In this document: one piece after another, positions 1 to 8,396 of the stretch | Layout of the letters: the number at the start of each line of letters is the position of its first letter | How positions within the stretch are numbered: position 1 is the first letter of the stretch | Source: CAKSST01 sp045535505 | GTDB taxonomy: Bacteria > Bacillota > Clostridia > Oscillospirales > Acutalibacteraceae | Length of the DNA stretch: 64,000 bases | Direction of reading: 5' to 3' | Assembly (NCBI GenBank): GCA_045535505.1 | Contig: JAZSLU010000032.1 | Coordinates: 3,637 to 67,636, forward strand | The notes under the pieces: model-generated | The model's database searches: none | Told to the model about the DNA's origin: nothing | What the model saw: only the letters and a program-made list of their open reading frames with translations | Translations under genes and position numbers: made by a program

Positions 1-101
1 ACTATAAATTAGAGTTTTATTTTATAGATTATTTCCTTGCCGCCACAAAGCTTACCGATACACGCTATTGGGTGGACTAAGGCAAAGTTTTGCAAAAAAT
101 T

Positions 102-146
102 TCGCGGTAGTTTGAAAGCAGTTTTAAAACGCTTATCCTACCGCGA
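102..146 (+). terminator. Rho-independent terminator of an unseen upstream transcript
   Basis: A perfect 9-bp stem (TCGCGGTAG at 102-110, CTACCGCGA at 138-146) encloses a smaller inverted repeat (AAGC/GCTT around GTTTTAAAAC) and is followed by a T-rich run at 147-158. No reading frame ends just before it. The GC-richer 40-100 stretch contains partly complementary segments (CTTGCC and GGCAAAG), so the transcript that ends here could be a structured RNA whose 5' part lies left of the window. I could not assign it to tmRNA, RNase P, SRP or 6S RNA. Confidence 0.6.
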
Positions 147-199
147 TTTTTATTTTTTAATGGTAATAAATTGTTAATAAAAAAGAAATAAAATACCTG

Positions 200-228
200 T
201 TGCATAAGTATATAAATTATTGTAAAAT
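200..228 (+). promoter_or_regulatory. Promoter of lon
   Basis: TTGCAT (200-205) and TAAAAT (223-228) are separated by 17 bp, a good vegetative sigma-A match. Predicted transcription start is near 235, giving a leader of about 23 nt before the GGAGG at 247-251. No CIRCE or CtsR-type operator was seen. Confidence 0.6.
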
Positions 229-257
229 AATCGTAGTTAATTTTTTGGAGGAATTTG

Positions 258-2651
258 ATGATTGCTAAAGAGTCCGTAGTACGTGAAATGCCGATGCTGC
301 CTTTGCGCGGCCTTGTTGTGTTTCCGTCAATGCTGCTTCATTTTGACGTGGGACGCGAAAAAAGTGTTGCCGCCGTTAATGAGGCTATGGAACACGGGCG
401 TGAAATATTTGTGGTTACTCAAAGCGATATAACCGCTGAAGAGCCTACTGCTAATGAGTTATATAATATAGGTTGTGTTGCTAAAATTCGTCAGGTTTTA
501 AAACTGTCTGACGGAAACGTTCGCATTTTGATTGAAGGCTTGTACAGAGCCCGTCTTGATAATATTAAAAAGACGTCGCCTTATTATACTGCAACGGTTG
601 AAGAATGTTTGCCTAAAAATTCGCGTACAACTGTTTTGTACCGCGAAGCGCTTGTTCGCAAAGTGCGTGATTTGTTTGACAATTATTCTTCTGTTGCGCC
701 ACGACAGGCGCCCGATATAATTTTAACGGTTATGTCAAATGATAATCCCGACTTTTTATCGGATTACATTGCCTTTAATATACCCGTTCCTGCAGATGAC
801 AAACAGTATATTTTAGAGCAGACAAACCCAATAAAAAGATTGCAGCTTGTTGCAAAATTGCTTGAACGAGAACAAGAAATTCTTAATATAGATGCCGAGA
901 TAAGTGAAAAGGTTAAAAGCCAGATTGATGAAAATCAGCGCGAGTTTTACCTTAAAGAACAACTTAAAGCAATTTCGGGCGAACTTTACGGTGAAGAGGG
1001 CGAGCAGGAAATTGAGAACTATCACGAAAAAGTTGCGGCATTAGGCGCACCACAAGAGGTTAAAGATAAACTTCACAGCGAGGTTAACAAACTTGCAAAA
1101 ATGCCACATGGCTCTCATGAGGGAAGTGTTATAAGAGGATATCTTGATACTTGTTTAGAGCTCCCTTTTGGTGTTTATACAAATATCGCTACCGATGTTT
1201 TACGTTCAGCAAAAATTCTTAACCGTGATTTTTACGGTATGGAAAAGGTTAAAGAAAGAATTTTAGAATCTCTTTCGGTTTACGCTCTTGCGCCTGAAAT
1301 TTCGGGACAAATTATATGTCTTGTTGGCCCTCCAGGTGTAGGTAAAACCTCAATTGCAAAAACCATTGCCGAATGTACAAACAGAAAATATGCACGTATT
1401 GCATTGGGCGGTGTCCACGATGAGTCTGAAATTCGGGGTCATAGAAAAACATATATCGGCGCTATGCCGGGTAAAATTATAAACGCATTTAAACAGGCGG
1501 GAAGTCAAAATCCATTAATTTTGCTTGACGAGATTGATAAATTGGGCAGCGATTTTCGCGGTGACCCGTCAGCCGCTCTTTTAGAGGTGCTTGACGGTGA
1601 GCAAAACAGCACTTTCTGCGACCATTATGTCGATATGCCTTTTGATTTGAGCAAGGCGTTGTTTATAACCACAGCAAATACAATGGAAACGATACCTGCG
1701 GCATTGCTTGACAGGTTAGAGGTTATCGAACTTTCAAGTTATACCAGAGAAGAAAAGTTTAACATTGCAAAAGAACATTTGGTTAAAAAACAGCTTAAAA
1801 ATCACGGTCTTAACGGTTCAAAGCTTCGCATTGCTGATGATGCGCTTTATGGTCTTATTGATTTTTATACACGTGAAGCAGGTGTTAGAAAACTTGAACG
1901 CCGCATTGGCGAAATTTGCCGTAAAGCCGCAAAACTTATTGTGTCACAAGAAAAAGCGCGTGTTGACGTTAATGCGCAAAACCTTGATGTGCTTATCGGT
2001 CACGGCAGATATCGCACAGAAGAACTTTTAGAAAAAGACGAGGTTGGCGTGGTTAACGGCCTGGCCTGGACACAAGTTGGCGGCGAGTTGATGCAACTTG
2101 AGGTTAGCGTTGTTCAAGGCAACGGCAAGTTGGAACTTACAGGCTCACTTGGTGACGTTATGCAAGAGTCTGCAAAGGCTGCCGTTACATACGTGCGAAG
2201 TTGTGCTGCAAAGTACGGTATTGACCCCGATTTTTATAAAAAATGCGATATACACATCCATGCTGTTCAAGCGGCGGTGCCAAAGGACGGTCCCTCTGCA
2301 GGTGTTACCATTGTTACGGCACTAATTTCTGCCTTAACAGGTCGTGCGGTCAAACGTGACGTTGCTATGACTGGTGAGATAAGCATTCGAGGTAGAGTGC
2401 TTGCGATAGGCGGCTTAAAAGAAAAAACAATGGCTGCTTACCGTGCTGGTGTTAAAACGGTATTTATTCCCAAAGAAAACCTGCGGGATGTTGATGAAAT
2501 TGATAAAACAGTTCGTGCTGCTTTGCAGATTAAAACGGCTGAGTATTATGATGATATTGTGAAAGGCGCACTTTGTGATTGCGCTGAGGAAACGCCGCTT
2601 TTTGCGGGTGTTTCCAAAGAGGCAAGAAATACAGTTGCGATTAGTCAGTAA
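258..2651 (+). CDS. lon: ATP-dependent protease Lon (LonA)
   Basis: Cytosolic AAA+ serine protease that degrades misfolded and regulatory proteins. The 797-residue product has the LonA order: N-terminal substrate-binding domain (about 10-200), coiled-coil linker, AAA+ module with Walker A GPPGVGKT near 357 and Walker B LILLDEIDK, and a C-terminal protease domain with the catalytic Ser in KDGPSAG (about 680) and Lys in GGLKEK (about 721). The ATG at 258 is preferred over the TTG at 255 because GGAGG (247-251) sits 6 nt upstream. It is followed after 6 nt by ysxC, the same order as in Bacillus. Length and motifs are normal for the family. Confidence 0.97.
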   Translation: MIAKESVVREMPMLPLRGLVVFPSMLLHFDVGREKSVAAVNEAMEHGREIFVVTQSDITAEEPTANELYNIGCVAKIRQVLKLSDGNVRILIEGLYRARLDNIKKTSPYYTATVEECLPKNSRTTVLYREALVRKVRDLFDNYSSVAPRQAPDIILTVMSNDNPDFLSDYIAFNIPVPADDKQYILEQTNPIKRLQLVAKLLEREQEILNIDAEISEKVKSQIDENQREFYLKEQLKAISGELYGEEGEQEIENYHEKVAALGAPQEVKDKLHSEVNKLAKMPHGSHEGSVIRGYLDTCLELPFGVYTNIATDVLRSAKILNRDFYGMEKVKERILESLSVYALAPEISGQIICLVGPPGVGKTSIAKTIAECTNRKYARIALGGVHDESEIRGHRKTYIGAMPGKIINAFKQAGSQNPLILLDEIDKLGSDFRGDPSAALLEVLDGEQNSTFCDHYVDMPFDLSKALFITTANTMETIPAALLDRLEVIELSSYTREEKFNIAKEHLVKKQLKNHGLNGSKLRIADDALYGLIDFYTREAGVRKLERRIGEICRKAAKLIVSQEKARVDVNAQNLDVLIGHGRYRTEELLEKDEVGVVNGLAWTQVGGELMQLEVSVVQGNGKLELTGSLGDVMQESAKAAVTYVRSCAAKYGIDPDFYKKCDIHIHAVQAAVPKDGPSAGVTIVTALISALTGRAVKRDVAMTGEISIRGRVLAIGGLKEKTMAAYRAGVKTVFIPKENLRDVDEIDKTVRAALQIKTAEYYDDIVKGALCDCAEETPLFAGVSKEARNTVAISQ

Positions 2652-2657
2652 AAAAAT

Positions 2658-3236
2658 ATGAATTTTTCTAATGCAGTTTTTGAACTTTCGGCAGGATTGC
2701 CTCATCAGTTGCCCGAATGCGATAAGGCAGAAGTATGCTTTTTGGGGCGTTCTAACGTCGGAAAATCGTCACTAATTAATAAGGTGCTTGGTAGAAAAAA
2801 CTTAGCATATACAGGTTCTAAACCCGGCAAAACAGTTACTATAAACTTTTATACGGTTGACGGTATGCGTTTTGTTGATATGCCAGGTTATGGCTTTGCA
2901 AAGGTGTCTGATGCTGAAAAAGAGCGTTGGGCAACTTTGTGCGAGGGATATTTTTCATCAGGTCGTACAATAGGCGCGGCATTTCAGCTTATTGATATGC
3001 GACGTTTGCCTACCGAACAAGATATACAAATGATTGAATGTCTTGAGCAGTTTGGTTATGATTATTACATTGTATTAACGAAAAGTGATAAGCTTAACAA
3101 AACCGAGCGCACAAAAATTCTGGCTGAATATGAAAAATTGTTACCGGGTGTTGAGGTTATACCTTTTTCGTCGCTAAAAGGCGAGGGTGTTGACCGAATT
3201 AGAGAAATTACACAAAAGGTTGGTGGTAATGAATGA
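2658..3236 (+). CDS. ysxC: Ribosome biogenesis GTPase YsxC/EngB
   Basis: GTPase needed for late assembly of the 50S subunit. The 192-residue protein shows the TRAFAC G1 motif GRSNVGKSS (30-38), a threonine-containing G2 region (GKTVTINFY), G3 DMPGYG and G4 TKSD, which is the EngB pattern. It starts 6 nt after lon and its stop overlaps the lysA start, so it is very probably co-transcribed with both. No clear Shine-Dalgarno precedes the ATG, which suggests translational coupling to lon. Confidence 0.95.
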   Translation: MNFSNAVFELSAGLPHQLPECDKAEVCFLGRSNVGKSSLINKVLGRKNLAYTGSKPGKTVTINFYTVDGMRFVDMPGYGFAKVSDAEKERWATLCEGYFSSGRTIGAAFQLIDMRRLPTEQDIQMIECLEQFGYDYYIVLTKSDKLNKTERTKILAEYEKLLPGVEVIPFSSLKGEGVDRIREITQKVGGNE

Positions 3237-4531
3237 AACTAACAGTAAGCTATGGTGTTAACGAAAAAGGACATTTTACTGCAGGGCAGGTTGACGTTGT
3301 TGAACTTGCAAAGGAGTATGGTACACCTCTTTATGTTCTTAATGAGGATGATATAAGAAAACATTGCCGCCGCTTTAAAGAGGCAATAGATGAATGCTAT
3401 GATGGCAACGGTTTACCGCTTTACGCCAGTAAAGCATTTTCTTGCAAAGAAATGTATCGCATTATTGACGACGAGGGGCTTGGTGCCGATGTTGTTTCGG
3501 GCGGCGAACTTTTTACTGCTCTTAGTGCAGGGTTTCCTGCCGAAAAGATTTTCTTCCACGGCAATAACAAAACTGCAGATGAGTTGGATTATGCAATGAA
3601 AAGCGACGTTGGTCGCGTTGTTGTTGACAACATTCGTGAGCTTTCAATGCTTGACAATGCTGCTGCAAGATATGGAAAAATTGCAAAAATAATGTTTCGA
3701 ATAAAGCCCGGTGTTGATGCCCACACGCATGATTTTATTAAGACGGGTCAGATTGATTCTAAATTTGGTTTTGCTATTGAAACGGGAGAAGCCGTTGATG
3801 CTGTAAAAACTGCGCTACAGTTTAAAAATATTAAATTGTGCGGTATGCATTGCCATATTGGTTCTCAAATTTTTGATACGGCACCTTTTTATGAGGCCGC
3901 AAGCGTTATGATGGATTTTTTGCTGGAAATAAAAGCAAAATTCGGTATTGAGATGGCTGAACTTAATCTTGGCGGCGGTTTTGGTATTAGGTATAAAGAA
4001 GATGATACTCCTGTTACATATCGTGAGTATATTGTCGGCGTTTCAAAAATTATTAAAAATTTCTGCAAAGTGAACAACTACAACGTTCCGCGTATATACG
4101 TGGAGCCGGGCAGAGGAATTGCGGCACCCGGTTCAATGACCCTTTATACAGTTGGTTCGGTTAAAACTATACCTAACGTTCGTACCTACGTTGCAGTTGA
4201 CGGCGGTATGCCCGATAACCCGCGATATATTCTTTACGGTGCCGAGTATGAGGCTGTTATAGCTAACAAAGCGGACAAGCCTCGTGATTTTAAAGCAACT
4301 ATTGCAGGCAAGTGTTGTGAAAGCGGCGACCTTTTGGCAGAAAATGCAATGATTCAAAAGCCTGAATCTGACGATGTTTTGGCTGTACTTGCAACCGGTG
4401 CTTACAACTATTCGATGGCAAGTAATTACAATAGAATTCCTCGTCCTGCCGTTGTTATGGTAAAGGGTGACGGCGCAAGGGTTGTAGTAAAACGTGAGAC
4501 CTTTGAAGACTTAATTAAAAACGATATATAA
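3233..4531 (+). CDS. lysA: Diaminopimelate decarboxylase
   Basis: PLP enzyme that converts meso-diaminopimelate to L-lysine, the last step of lysine synthesis. The 432-residue product has the alanine-racemase-like barrel with PLP Lys67 in YASKAFS, HCHIGSQI, the phosphate-binding GGGFG, EPGRG, the active-site CESGD and the C-terminal GAYNYSMAS. The ATG overlaps the ysxC stop (ATGA, 3233-3236), so the two are translationally coupled. Other aspartate-pathway genes (lysC, hom) lie about 18 kb away on the other strand. A strong terminator follows directly. Confidence 0.96.
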   Translation: MKLTVSYGVNEKGHFTAGQVDVVELAKEYGTPLYVLNEDDIRKHCRRFKEAIDECYDGNGLPLYASKAFSCKEMYRIIDDEGLGADVVSGGELFTALSAGFPAEKIFFHGNNKTADELDYAMKSDVGRVVVDNIRELSMLDNAAARYGKIAKIMFRIKPGVDAHTHDFIKTGQIDSKFGFAIETGEAVDAVKTALQFKNIKLCGMHCHIGSQIFDTAPFYEAASVMMDFLLEIKAKFGIEMAELNLGGGFGIRYKEDDTPVTYREYIVGVSKIIKNFCKVNNYNVPRIYVEPGRGIAAPGSMTLYTVGSVKTIPNVRTYVAVDGGMPDNPRYILYGAEYEAVIANKADKPRDFKATIAGKCCESGDLLAENAMIQKPESDDVLAVLATGAYNYSMASNYNRIPRPAVVMVKGDGARVVVKRETFEDLIKNDI

Positions 4532-4560
4532 AAAAAGCGGTGAAATTTCACCGCTTTTTT
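4531..4560. terminator. Bidirectional terminator after lysA
   Basis: A 30-bp perfect inverted repeat: A6-GCGGTGAAA mirrored by TTTCACCGC-T6. The A-run on one side and T-run on the other let it stop transcription of lysA (plus) and of the small minus-strand gene at 4628-4741. Confidence 0.9.
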
Positions 4561-4572
4561 TATAACAGGACA

Positions 4573-4600
4573 ACGGCACCTGCCTATTGGCAGGTGCCGT
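4573..4600. terminator. Second hairpin downstream of the 37-residue minus-strand ORF
   Basis: ACGGCACCTGCC (4573-4584) and GGCAGGTGCCGT (4589-4600) form a 12-bp GC-rich stem with a TATT loop. The flanking T-run is weak on both strands. It may be an extra terminator or a 3' stabilising stem for the minus-strand mRNA. Confidence 0.5.
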
Positions 4601-4627
4601 TTTGGGCTTTGCAGTCAATTTAAACAA

Positions 4628-4741
4628 TTAGCAACAACCGCAGCCGTTACCGCCTTCGTTATTGCCGCCGCATACTGCTAAAAGAACAATGAGGATGATT
4701 ACCCAAGAGCAGCAGCTGCCGTTAAAAAGATTGTTACACAT
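4628..4741 (-). CDS. 37-residue Cys-rich single-pass membrane peptide
   Basis: Not recognised at family level. The translation is 37 residues: a polar Cys-containing head (MCNNLFNGSCC), a hydrophobic stretch (WVIILIVLLAV, residues 13-23) that could cross the membrane once, and a Gly/Asn/Cys tail ending GCGCC, with seven Cys in total. It is supported by a consensus Shine-Dalgarno AGGAGG (complement of 4750-4755), 8 nt before the ATG, and by terminators on its 3' side. Small Gly/Cys membrane peptides of this shape (YjcZ-like and similar) are known in spore formers; a spore role here is inference. A CATAGTA sequence (complement of 4773-4779) upstream resembles forespore sigma-factor -10 elements but lacks a convincing -35. 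Confidence 0.65.
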   Translation of the reverse strand: MCNNLFNGSCCSWVIILIVLLAVCGGNNEGGNGCGCC

Positions 4742-4882
4742 ATTGCAAACCTCCTTTCGTCTTTACAACCCATACTATGTGTAACAATAAAATTTGGTGC
4801 TAAAATTTTTTTTGGAAAATAATTTGCAATGATTACAAAGATACGGTCAAGGTAATAATTAATATGTAAAAATTATTTTATG

Positions 4883-4911
4883 TTTACGGGACAGACAATA
4901 CTGAATATTAT
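4883..4911 (+). promoter_or_regulatory. Putative promoter of the clpC-like gene
   Basis: TTTACG (4883-4888) and TATTAT (4906-4911) are spaced by 17 bp, with the start predicted near 4918, shortly before the AAGGCGG ribosome site at 4929-4935. The match is moderate. Confidence 0.45.
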
Positions 4912-4944
4912 GAGAGTGAATAAAGTTTAAGGCGGTAATTTTAA

Positions 4945-7209
4945 GTGCAATACAGTTATGAACTTTTTACAAATGCGGCTAAAACTGCAATAGAATGCGG
5001 CGTTAAATCCGCAAGTATGATGGGCCATACTTATGTTGGTTGCGAACATATATTGCTTGGGATTGCAGGAACAGAACAAAGTGTCGGAGCAAAAATTTTA
5101 AAAGCTCGCGGTGTAACAACAAGGGATATAATTGGCGTTATTGAAGATGTTATAGGTAGCGGTAACCCAACGGTGTTATGTCACGATAACTTTACAAAGA
5201 CAGCGCAAATGGTTATTGAAAATTCAATTAAATATATGACACAAAAAGGCTGCACTTGCGTGGGCACAGACCATTTATTACTTAGCATCGTGTCTGGCGC
5301 TGATAATTTTGCAAAAAAGTTGCTAAGGGAGTTTGACGTTAACATAACGGCGCTTATTGGCGAACTTGAGGGGTACAGAACAAATTGTGTAAATGACAAT
5401 AGTATCAAAGCGTCTAACATTAAGGTTCATAAAACAACCCTACTTGAGAAGTATGGCACAAACTTAACAAAAGCGGCGCAAAATGGTTTGATTGACCCTC
5501 TTATTGCAAGAACAAATGAACTTAACAAGGTTATTAGAATTTTATGCAGACGGCATAAAAACAACCCTTGTCTTGTGGGTGAACCCGGTGTTGGCAAAAC
5601 GGCTATTGTGCAAGGTCTTGCAAGAAAAATTGTGCAAGGCGAGGTACCCCATTTGCTTTTGGGAAAACAAATTATCTCGCTTGATTTGACGGCGCTTGTT
5701 GCGGGAACAAAATACCGTGGAGATTTTGAGGACAGAGTGCAAAACTTAATAAATGAGGTGCGTTTAAACCCTGATATTATCTTATTTATTGATGAGGTGC
5801 ATACTGTAGTAGGGGCCGGCTCTGCAGAGGGGTCGGTTGATGCGGCTAACATATTAAAGCCTGCACTAACAATGGGAGATTTTAAAGTTATTGGAGCAAC
5901 GACATATAACGAATATCGCAAGAACATCGAAAAAGATTCGGCTTTAGAACGTCGCTTTCAACCCGTTTATGTGAACGAGCCGTCTTGCGAGGAGGCGGTT
6001 GACATTATAATCGGGGTAAAGGATGTTTACAGTGAGCATCACGGCGTTGAAATTCCAAACGAGGTTATATCGGCGGCAGTGTCGCTTTCAAACAGGTATA
6101 TTAATGACAGATTTTTGCCCGACAAGGCTATTGACTTAATTGACGAGGCGGCGGCAAAAATTAAACTTGAAAATTCAAACGGTGAGTATGACGAGGTTTT
6201 AAAGGGCGGGGTTGCGCTAAAAAATAAAAGAGCAACTTTAAGCATTGATGACATTAAAGAGGTTTTGGCGCAAAACTGTAATCTACCCATAAGTCAACTT
6301 AGTAATGATGTGTTTTATAATGACCCTCAAAAAAGATTGAAAGAAAGAATAGTAGGTCAAGACAATGCTGTTCAAGCGGTTTGCAAGGCGTTAAGACGCT
6401 CGGCAGCCGGTATAAGAGATAAACAAAGACCAATTGGCTCTTTTTTGTTTAGTGGACCTACGGGTGTTGGAAAAACTTATTTATGCCGTCTTCTTGCGCT
6501 TGAACTGTTTGGCAGCGAGAAAAACCTTATAAAGCTTGATATGTCTGAATATAGCGAAAAGCATACGGTTTCTCGTCTTATTGGTGCACCTCCGGGATAT
6601 GTTGGATATGACGAGCCCGGACAACTAACGCAGGCGGTACGAAAAAAGCCTTACAGTGTTGTTTTGTTTGATGAAATTGAAAAAGCGCACCCTGATGTTT
6701 ATAACATTTTATTGCAGATTTTAGAGGATGGTGTGCTTACGGATTCTTCCGGTAGGAAGGTTAATTTTTCTAATACTGTAATAGTTATCACTACCAATAC
6801 GGGTGGCAAACAAAGCGGCGTTATGGGCTTTAATTCTTCTGCAAAAGATATATTAAATAAAGAAATTACCGATTATTTTAGACCCGAATTGCTCGGCAGG
6901 CTTGACGAGATAGTTATGTTTGACGGTCTTGACAAAAACGCTTTGCAACAAATTTGTAAACTCTTGCTAGAGCAGTTGAAAAAGTTGGTTAATGAAAACG
7001 GCGGCAATCTTGAGATTGATGACAGTGTTTATGAGGTTTTAGCAAGTGAATGTGATGATAAAAGTGGTGGAGCAAGGGCACTAAAGAGAATTATAAGGGA
7101 CAAAATTGAAGATAAACTTAGTGAACTTGCTATTGAACGTGGCGGTATGTTGGCACAACAGTTTATTTGCGGCGTGAATAAAAATGAGATTATTATAAGT
7201 GTAAAATAA
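4945..7209 (+). CDS. ClpC-type AAA+ unfoldase lacking the M-domain
   Basis: Hsp100 unfoldase with two N-terminal Clp repeats (about 1-145), a first AAA+ module (Walker A GEPGVGKT at 212-219, Walker B LFIDEVH) and a second (GPTGVGKT at 504-511, Walker B VLFDEIEKAHP). The GVMGF tripeptide near 627-629 sits where ClpP-partner unfoldases carry the (L/I/V)GF docking loop, so it probably feeds ClpP. At 754 residues it is shorter than typical ClpC: between DKAIDLIDEA (from 393) and VGQD (470) only about 77 residues occur, so the coiled-coil M-domain with its UVR motif appears to be missing. The GTG start is chosen because it restores the usual Clp-N beginning and has AAGGCGG 9 nt upstream. It stands alone, with no mcsA, mcsB or ctsR neighbours. 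Confidence 0.85.
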   Translation: MQYSYELFTNAAKTAIECGVKSASMMGHTYVGCEHILLGIAGTEQSVGAKILKARGVTTRDIIGVIEDVIGSGNPTVLCHDNFTKTAQMVIENSIKYMTQKGCTCVGTDHLLLSIVSGADNFAKKLLREFDVNITALIGELEGYRTNCVNDNSIKASNIKVHKTTLLEKYGTNLTKAAQNGLIDPLIARTNELNKVIRILCRRHKNNPCLVGEPGVGKTAIVQGLARKIVQGEVPHLLLGKQIISLDLTALVAGTKYRGDFEDRVQNLINEVRLNPDIILFIDEVHTVVGAGSAEGSVDAANILKPALTMGDFKVIGATTYNEYRKNIEKDSALERRFQPVYVNEPSCEEAVDIIIGVKDVYSEHHGVEIPNEVISAAVSLSNRYINDRFLPDKAIDLIDEAAAKIKLENSNGEYDEVLKGGVALKNKRATLSIDDIKEVLAQNCNLPISQLSNDVFYNDPQKRLKERIVGQDNAVQAVCKALRRSAAGIRDKQRPIGSFLFSGPTGVGKTYLCRLLALELFGSEKNLIKLDMSEYSEKHTVSRLIGAPPGYVGYDEPGQLTQAVRKKPYSVVLFDEIEKAHPDVYNILLQILEDGVLTDSSGRKVNFSNTVIVITTNTGGKQSGVMGFNSSAKDILNKEITDYFRPELLGRLDEIVMFDGLDKNALQQICKLLLEQLKKLVNENGGNLEIDDSVYEVLASECDDKSGGARALKRIIRDKIEDKLSELAIERGGMLAQQFICGVNKNEIIISVK

Positions 7210-7210
7210 G

Positions 7211-7235
7211 AAAAGCGGAGTTAATCTCCGCTTTT
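7211..7235 (+). terminator. Terminator after the clpC-like gene
   Basis: AAAAGCGGAG (7211-7220) pairs with CTCCGCTTTT (7226-7235) around a TTAAT loop, and T6 runs to 7237. Confidence 0.9.
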
Positions 7236-7304
7236 TTGTATCAAATGGTAAAATTTCGGGCAAAATATTTTAAAAAGTTTTTATAAACTGTTGGGGTTAA
7301 AAGT

Positions 7305-8393
7305 ATGGATAATAAAATTCATTTAAGACAGGTTATTCTTTTGTTGTTTGTTGCTGTGACAACAACTTATTCAATTATTGATATGCCGAAATTTATGGCT
7401 CAAAGTTTTGATAGAAGCAGTTGGCTGCCGATAATTTTGGGTGCCTTTGTTTTTGCGGCGGCGGTAAGTTTGATTGCGCAAATTAACTGTATGTATCAGG
7501 GCAAGGTGTTTTTTGATTATACAAACGAAATTATGGGTAAATTCTTTGCGTATTTTTTCAGTATTTTTTATATTTTATATTTCATCATTATTGAAACAAA
7601 CTTAAATATTAAGCTTGTTGGAATTTTAAGCGCAAACTTTTTGCCGAAAACACCATACTATATTTTTTTAGCAGTATCAATTGGACTTTCTGCTTTTTTG
7701 GCGAAAAAGGGATTAACAAATGTTTGCAGACTTATTGAGATAACAGGAATATTATTTTTAGTGGTTACAATATTTATTTGTATTGTGATGATAACCAACG
7801 GAAACAAAAACAATATTTTACCCCTATTTAATAAGAATGATTTTAATAATATTGCACAGTCGGTAAGAGAAATTATTTTACCTTTTGCGGGTGTTGAAGT
7901 TTTACTGATTGTGCCTTTTGCTAAAGGATATAAAAATGTTGCGAAAAAGGCATTTTTGACTATGCTTTTTATAGGCTTGTTTTATGTATTGATTGTTGAA
8001 AGCACAATAAAAATTCTTGGACCTAACAACACCAAACTGTTGAACGATGCTTTTTTTGATGCTGTAAAATCTACCCCTGCGCCAATTATCGAAAGGCTTG
8101 ATGTAATTTATCTAACGTTTGGTCTTGCAAGTTTGTTTACAGGTTTTGGCGTTATGTTTTTAGCAATAATTGAACATGCTTGTAAGGTTTTTTCAAGGGT
8201 TAACAGAAACGTGATTATAGCCATTGCTTCTGTTATAGTTTTTATTTTAAGCATTATTGGAATTAAGACCGATGCAGCAGATTTGGCAAGAAATATTATA
8301 GCCGTTATGATTGTTTTTGCAGTATTTGTTATACCTTTAATTGTATTTATTGGCGCAAAAATTAAAAGACACAATAAATATGCGGAGGTGTGA
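7305..8393 (+). CDS. Spore germinant receptor B subunit (GerAB-type permease)
   Basis: Inner spore-membrane subunit of a GerA-family receptor that senses small nutrients. The 362-residue product is almost entirely hydrophobic, with about ten predicted membrane segments in the APC-superfamily/spore permease layout, and starts with the typical IHLRQVILLLFVA. It is the first of three genes (B, C, A). The next start lies 4 nt beyond its stop, and the ribosome site of gerAC (GGAGG, 8384-8388) is inside its 3' end. Expression would normally be in the forespore, but I found no clear sigma-G promoter. Germinant specificity cannot be predicted. Confidence 0.9.
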   Translation: MDNKIHLRQVILLLFVAVTTTYSIIDMPKFMAQSFDRSSWLPIILGAFVFAAAVSLIAQINCMYQGKVFFDYTNEIMGKFFAYFFSIFYILYFIIIETNLNIKLVGILSANFLPKTPYYIFLAVSIGLSAFLAKKGLTNVCRLIEITGILFLVVTIFICIVMITNGNKNNILPLFNKNDFNNIAQSVREIILPFAGVEVLLIVPFAKGYKNVAKKAFLTMLFIGLFYVLIVESTIKILGPNNTKLLNDAFFDAVKSTPAPIIERLDVIYLTFGLASLFTGFGVMFLAIIEHACKVFSRVNRNVIIAIASVIVFILSIIGIKTDAADLARNIIAVMIVFAVFVIPLIVFIGAKIKRHNKYAEV

Positions 8394-8396
8394 TGA

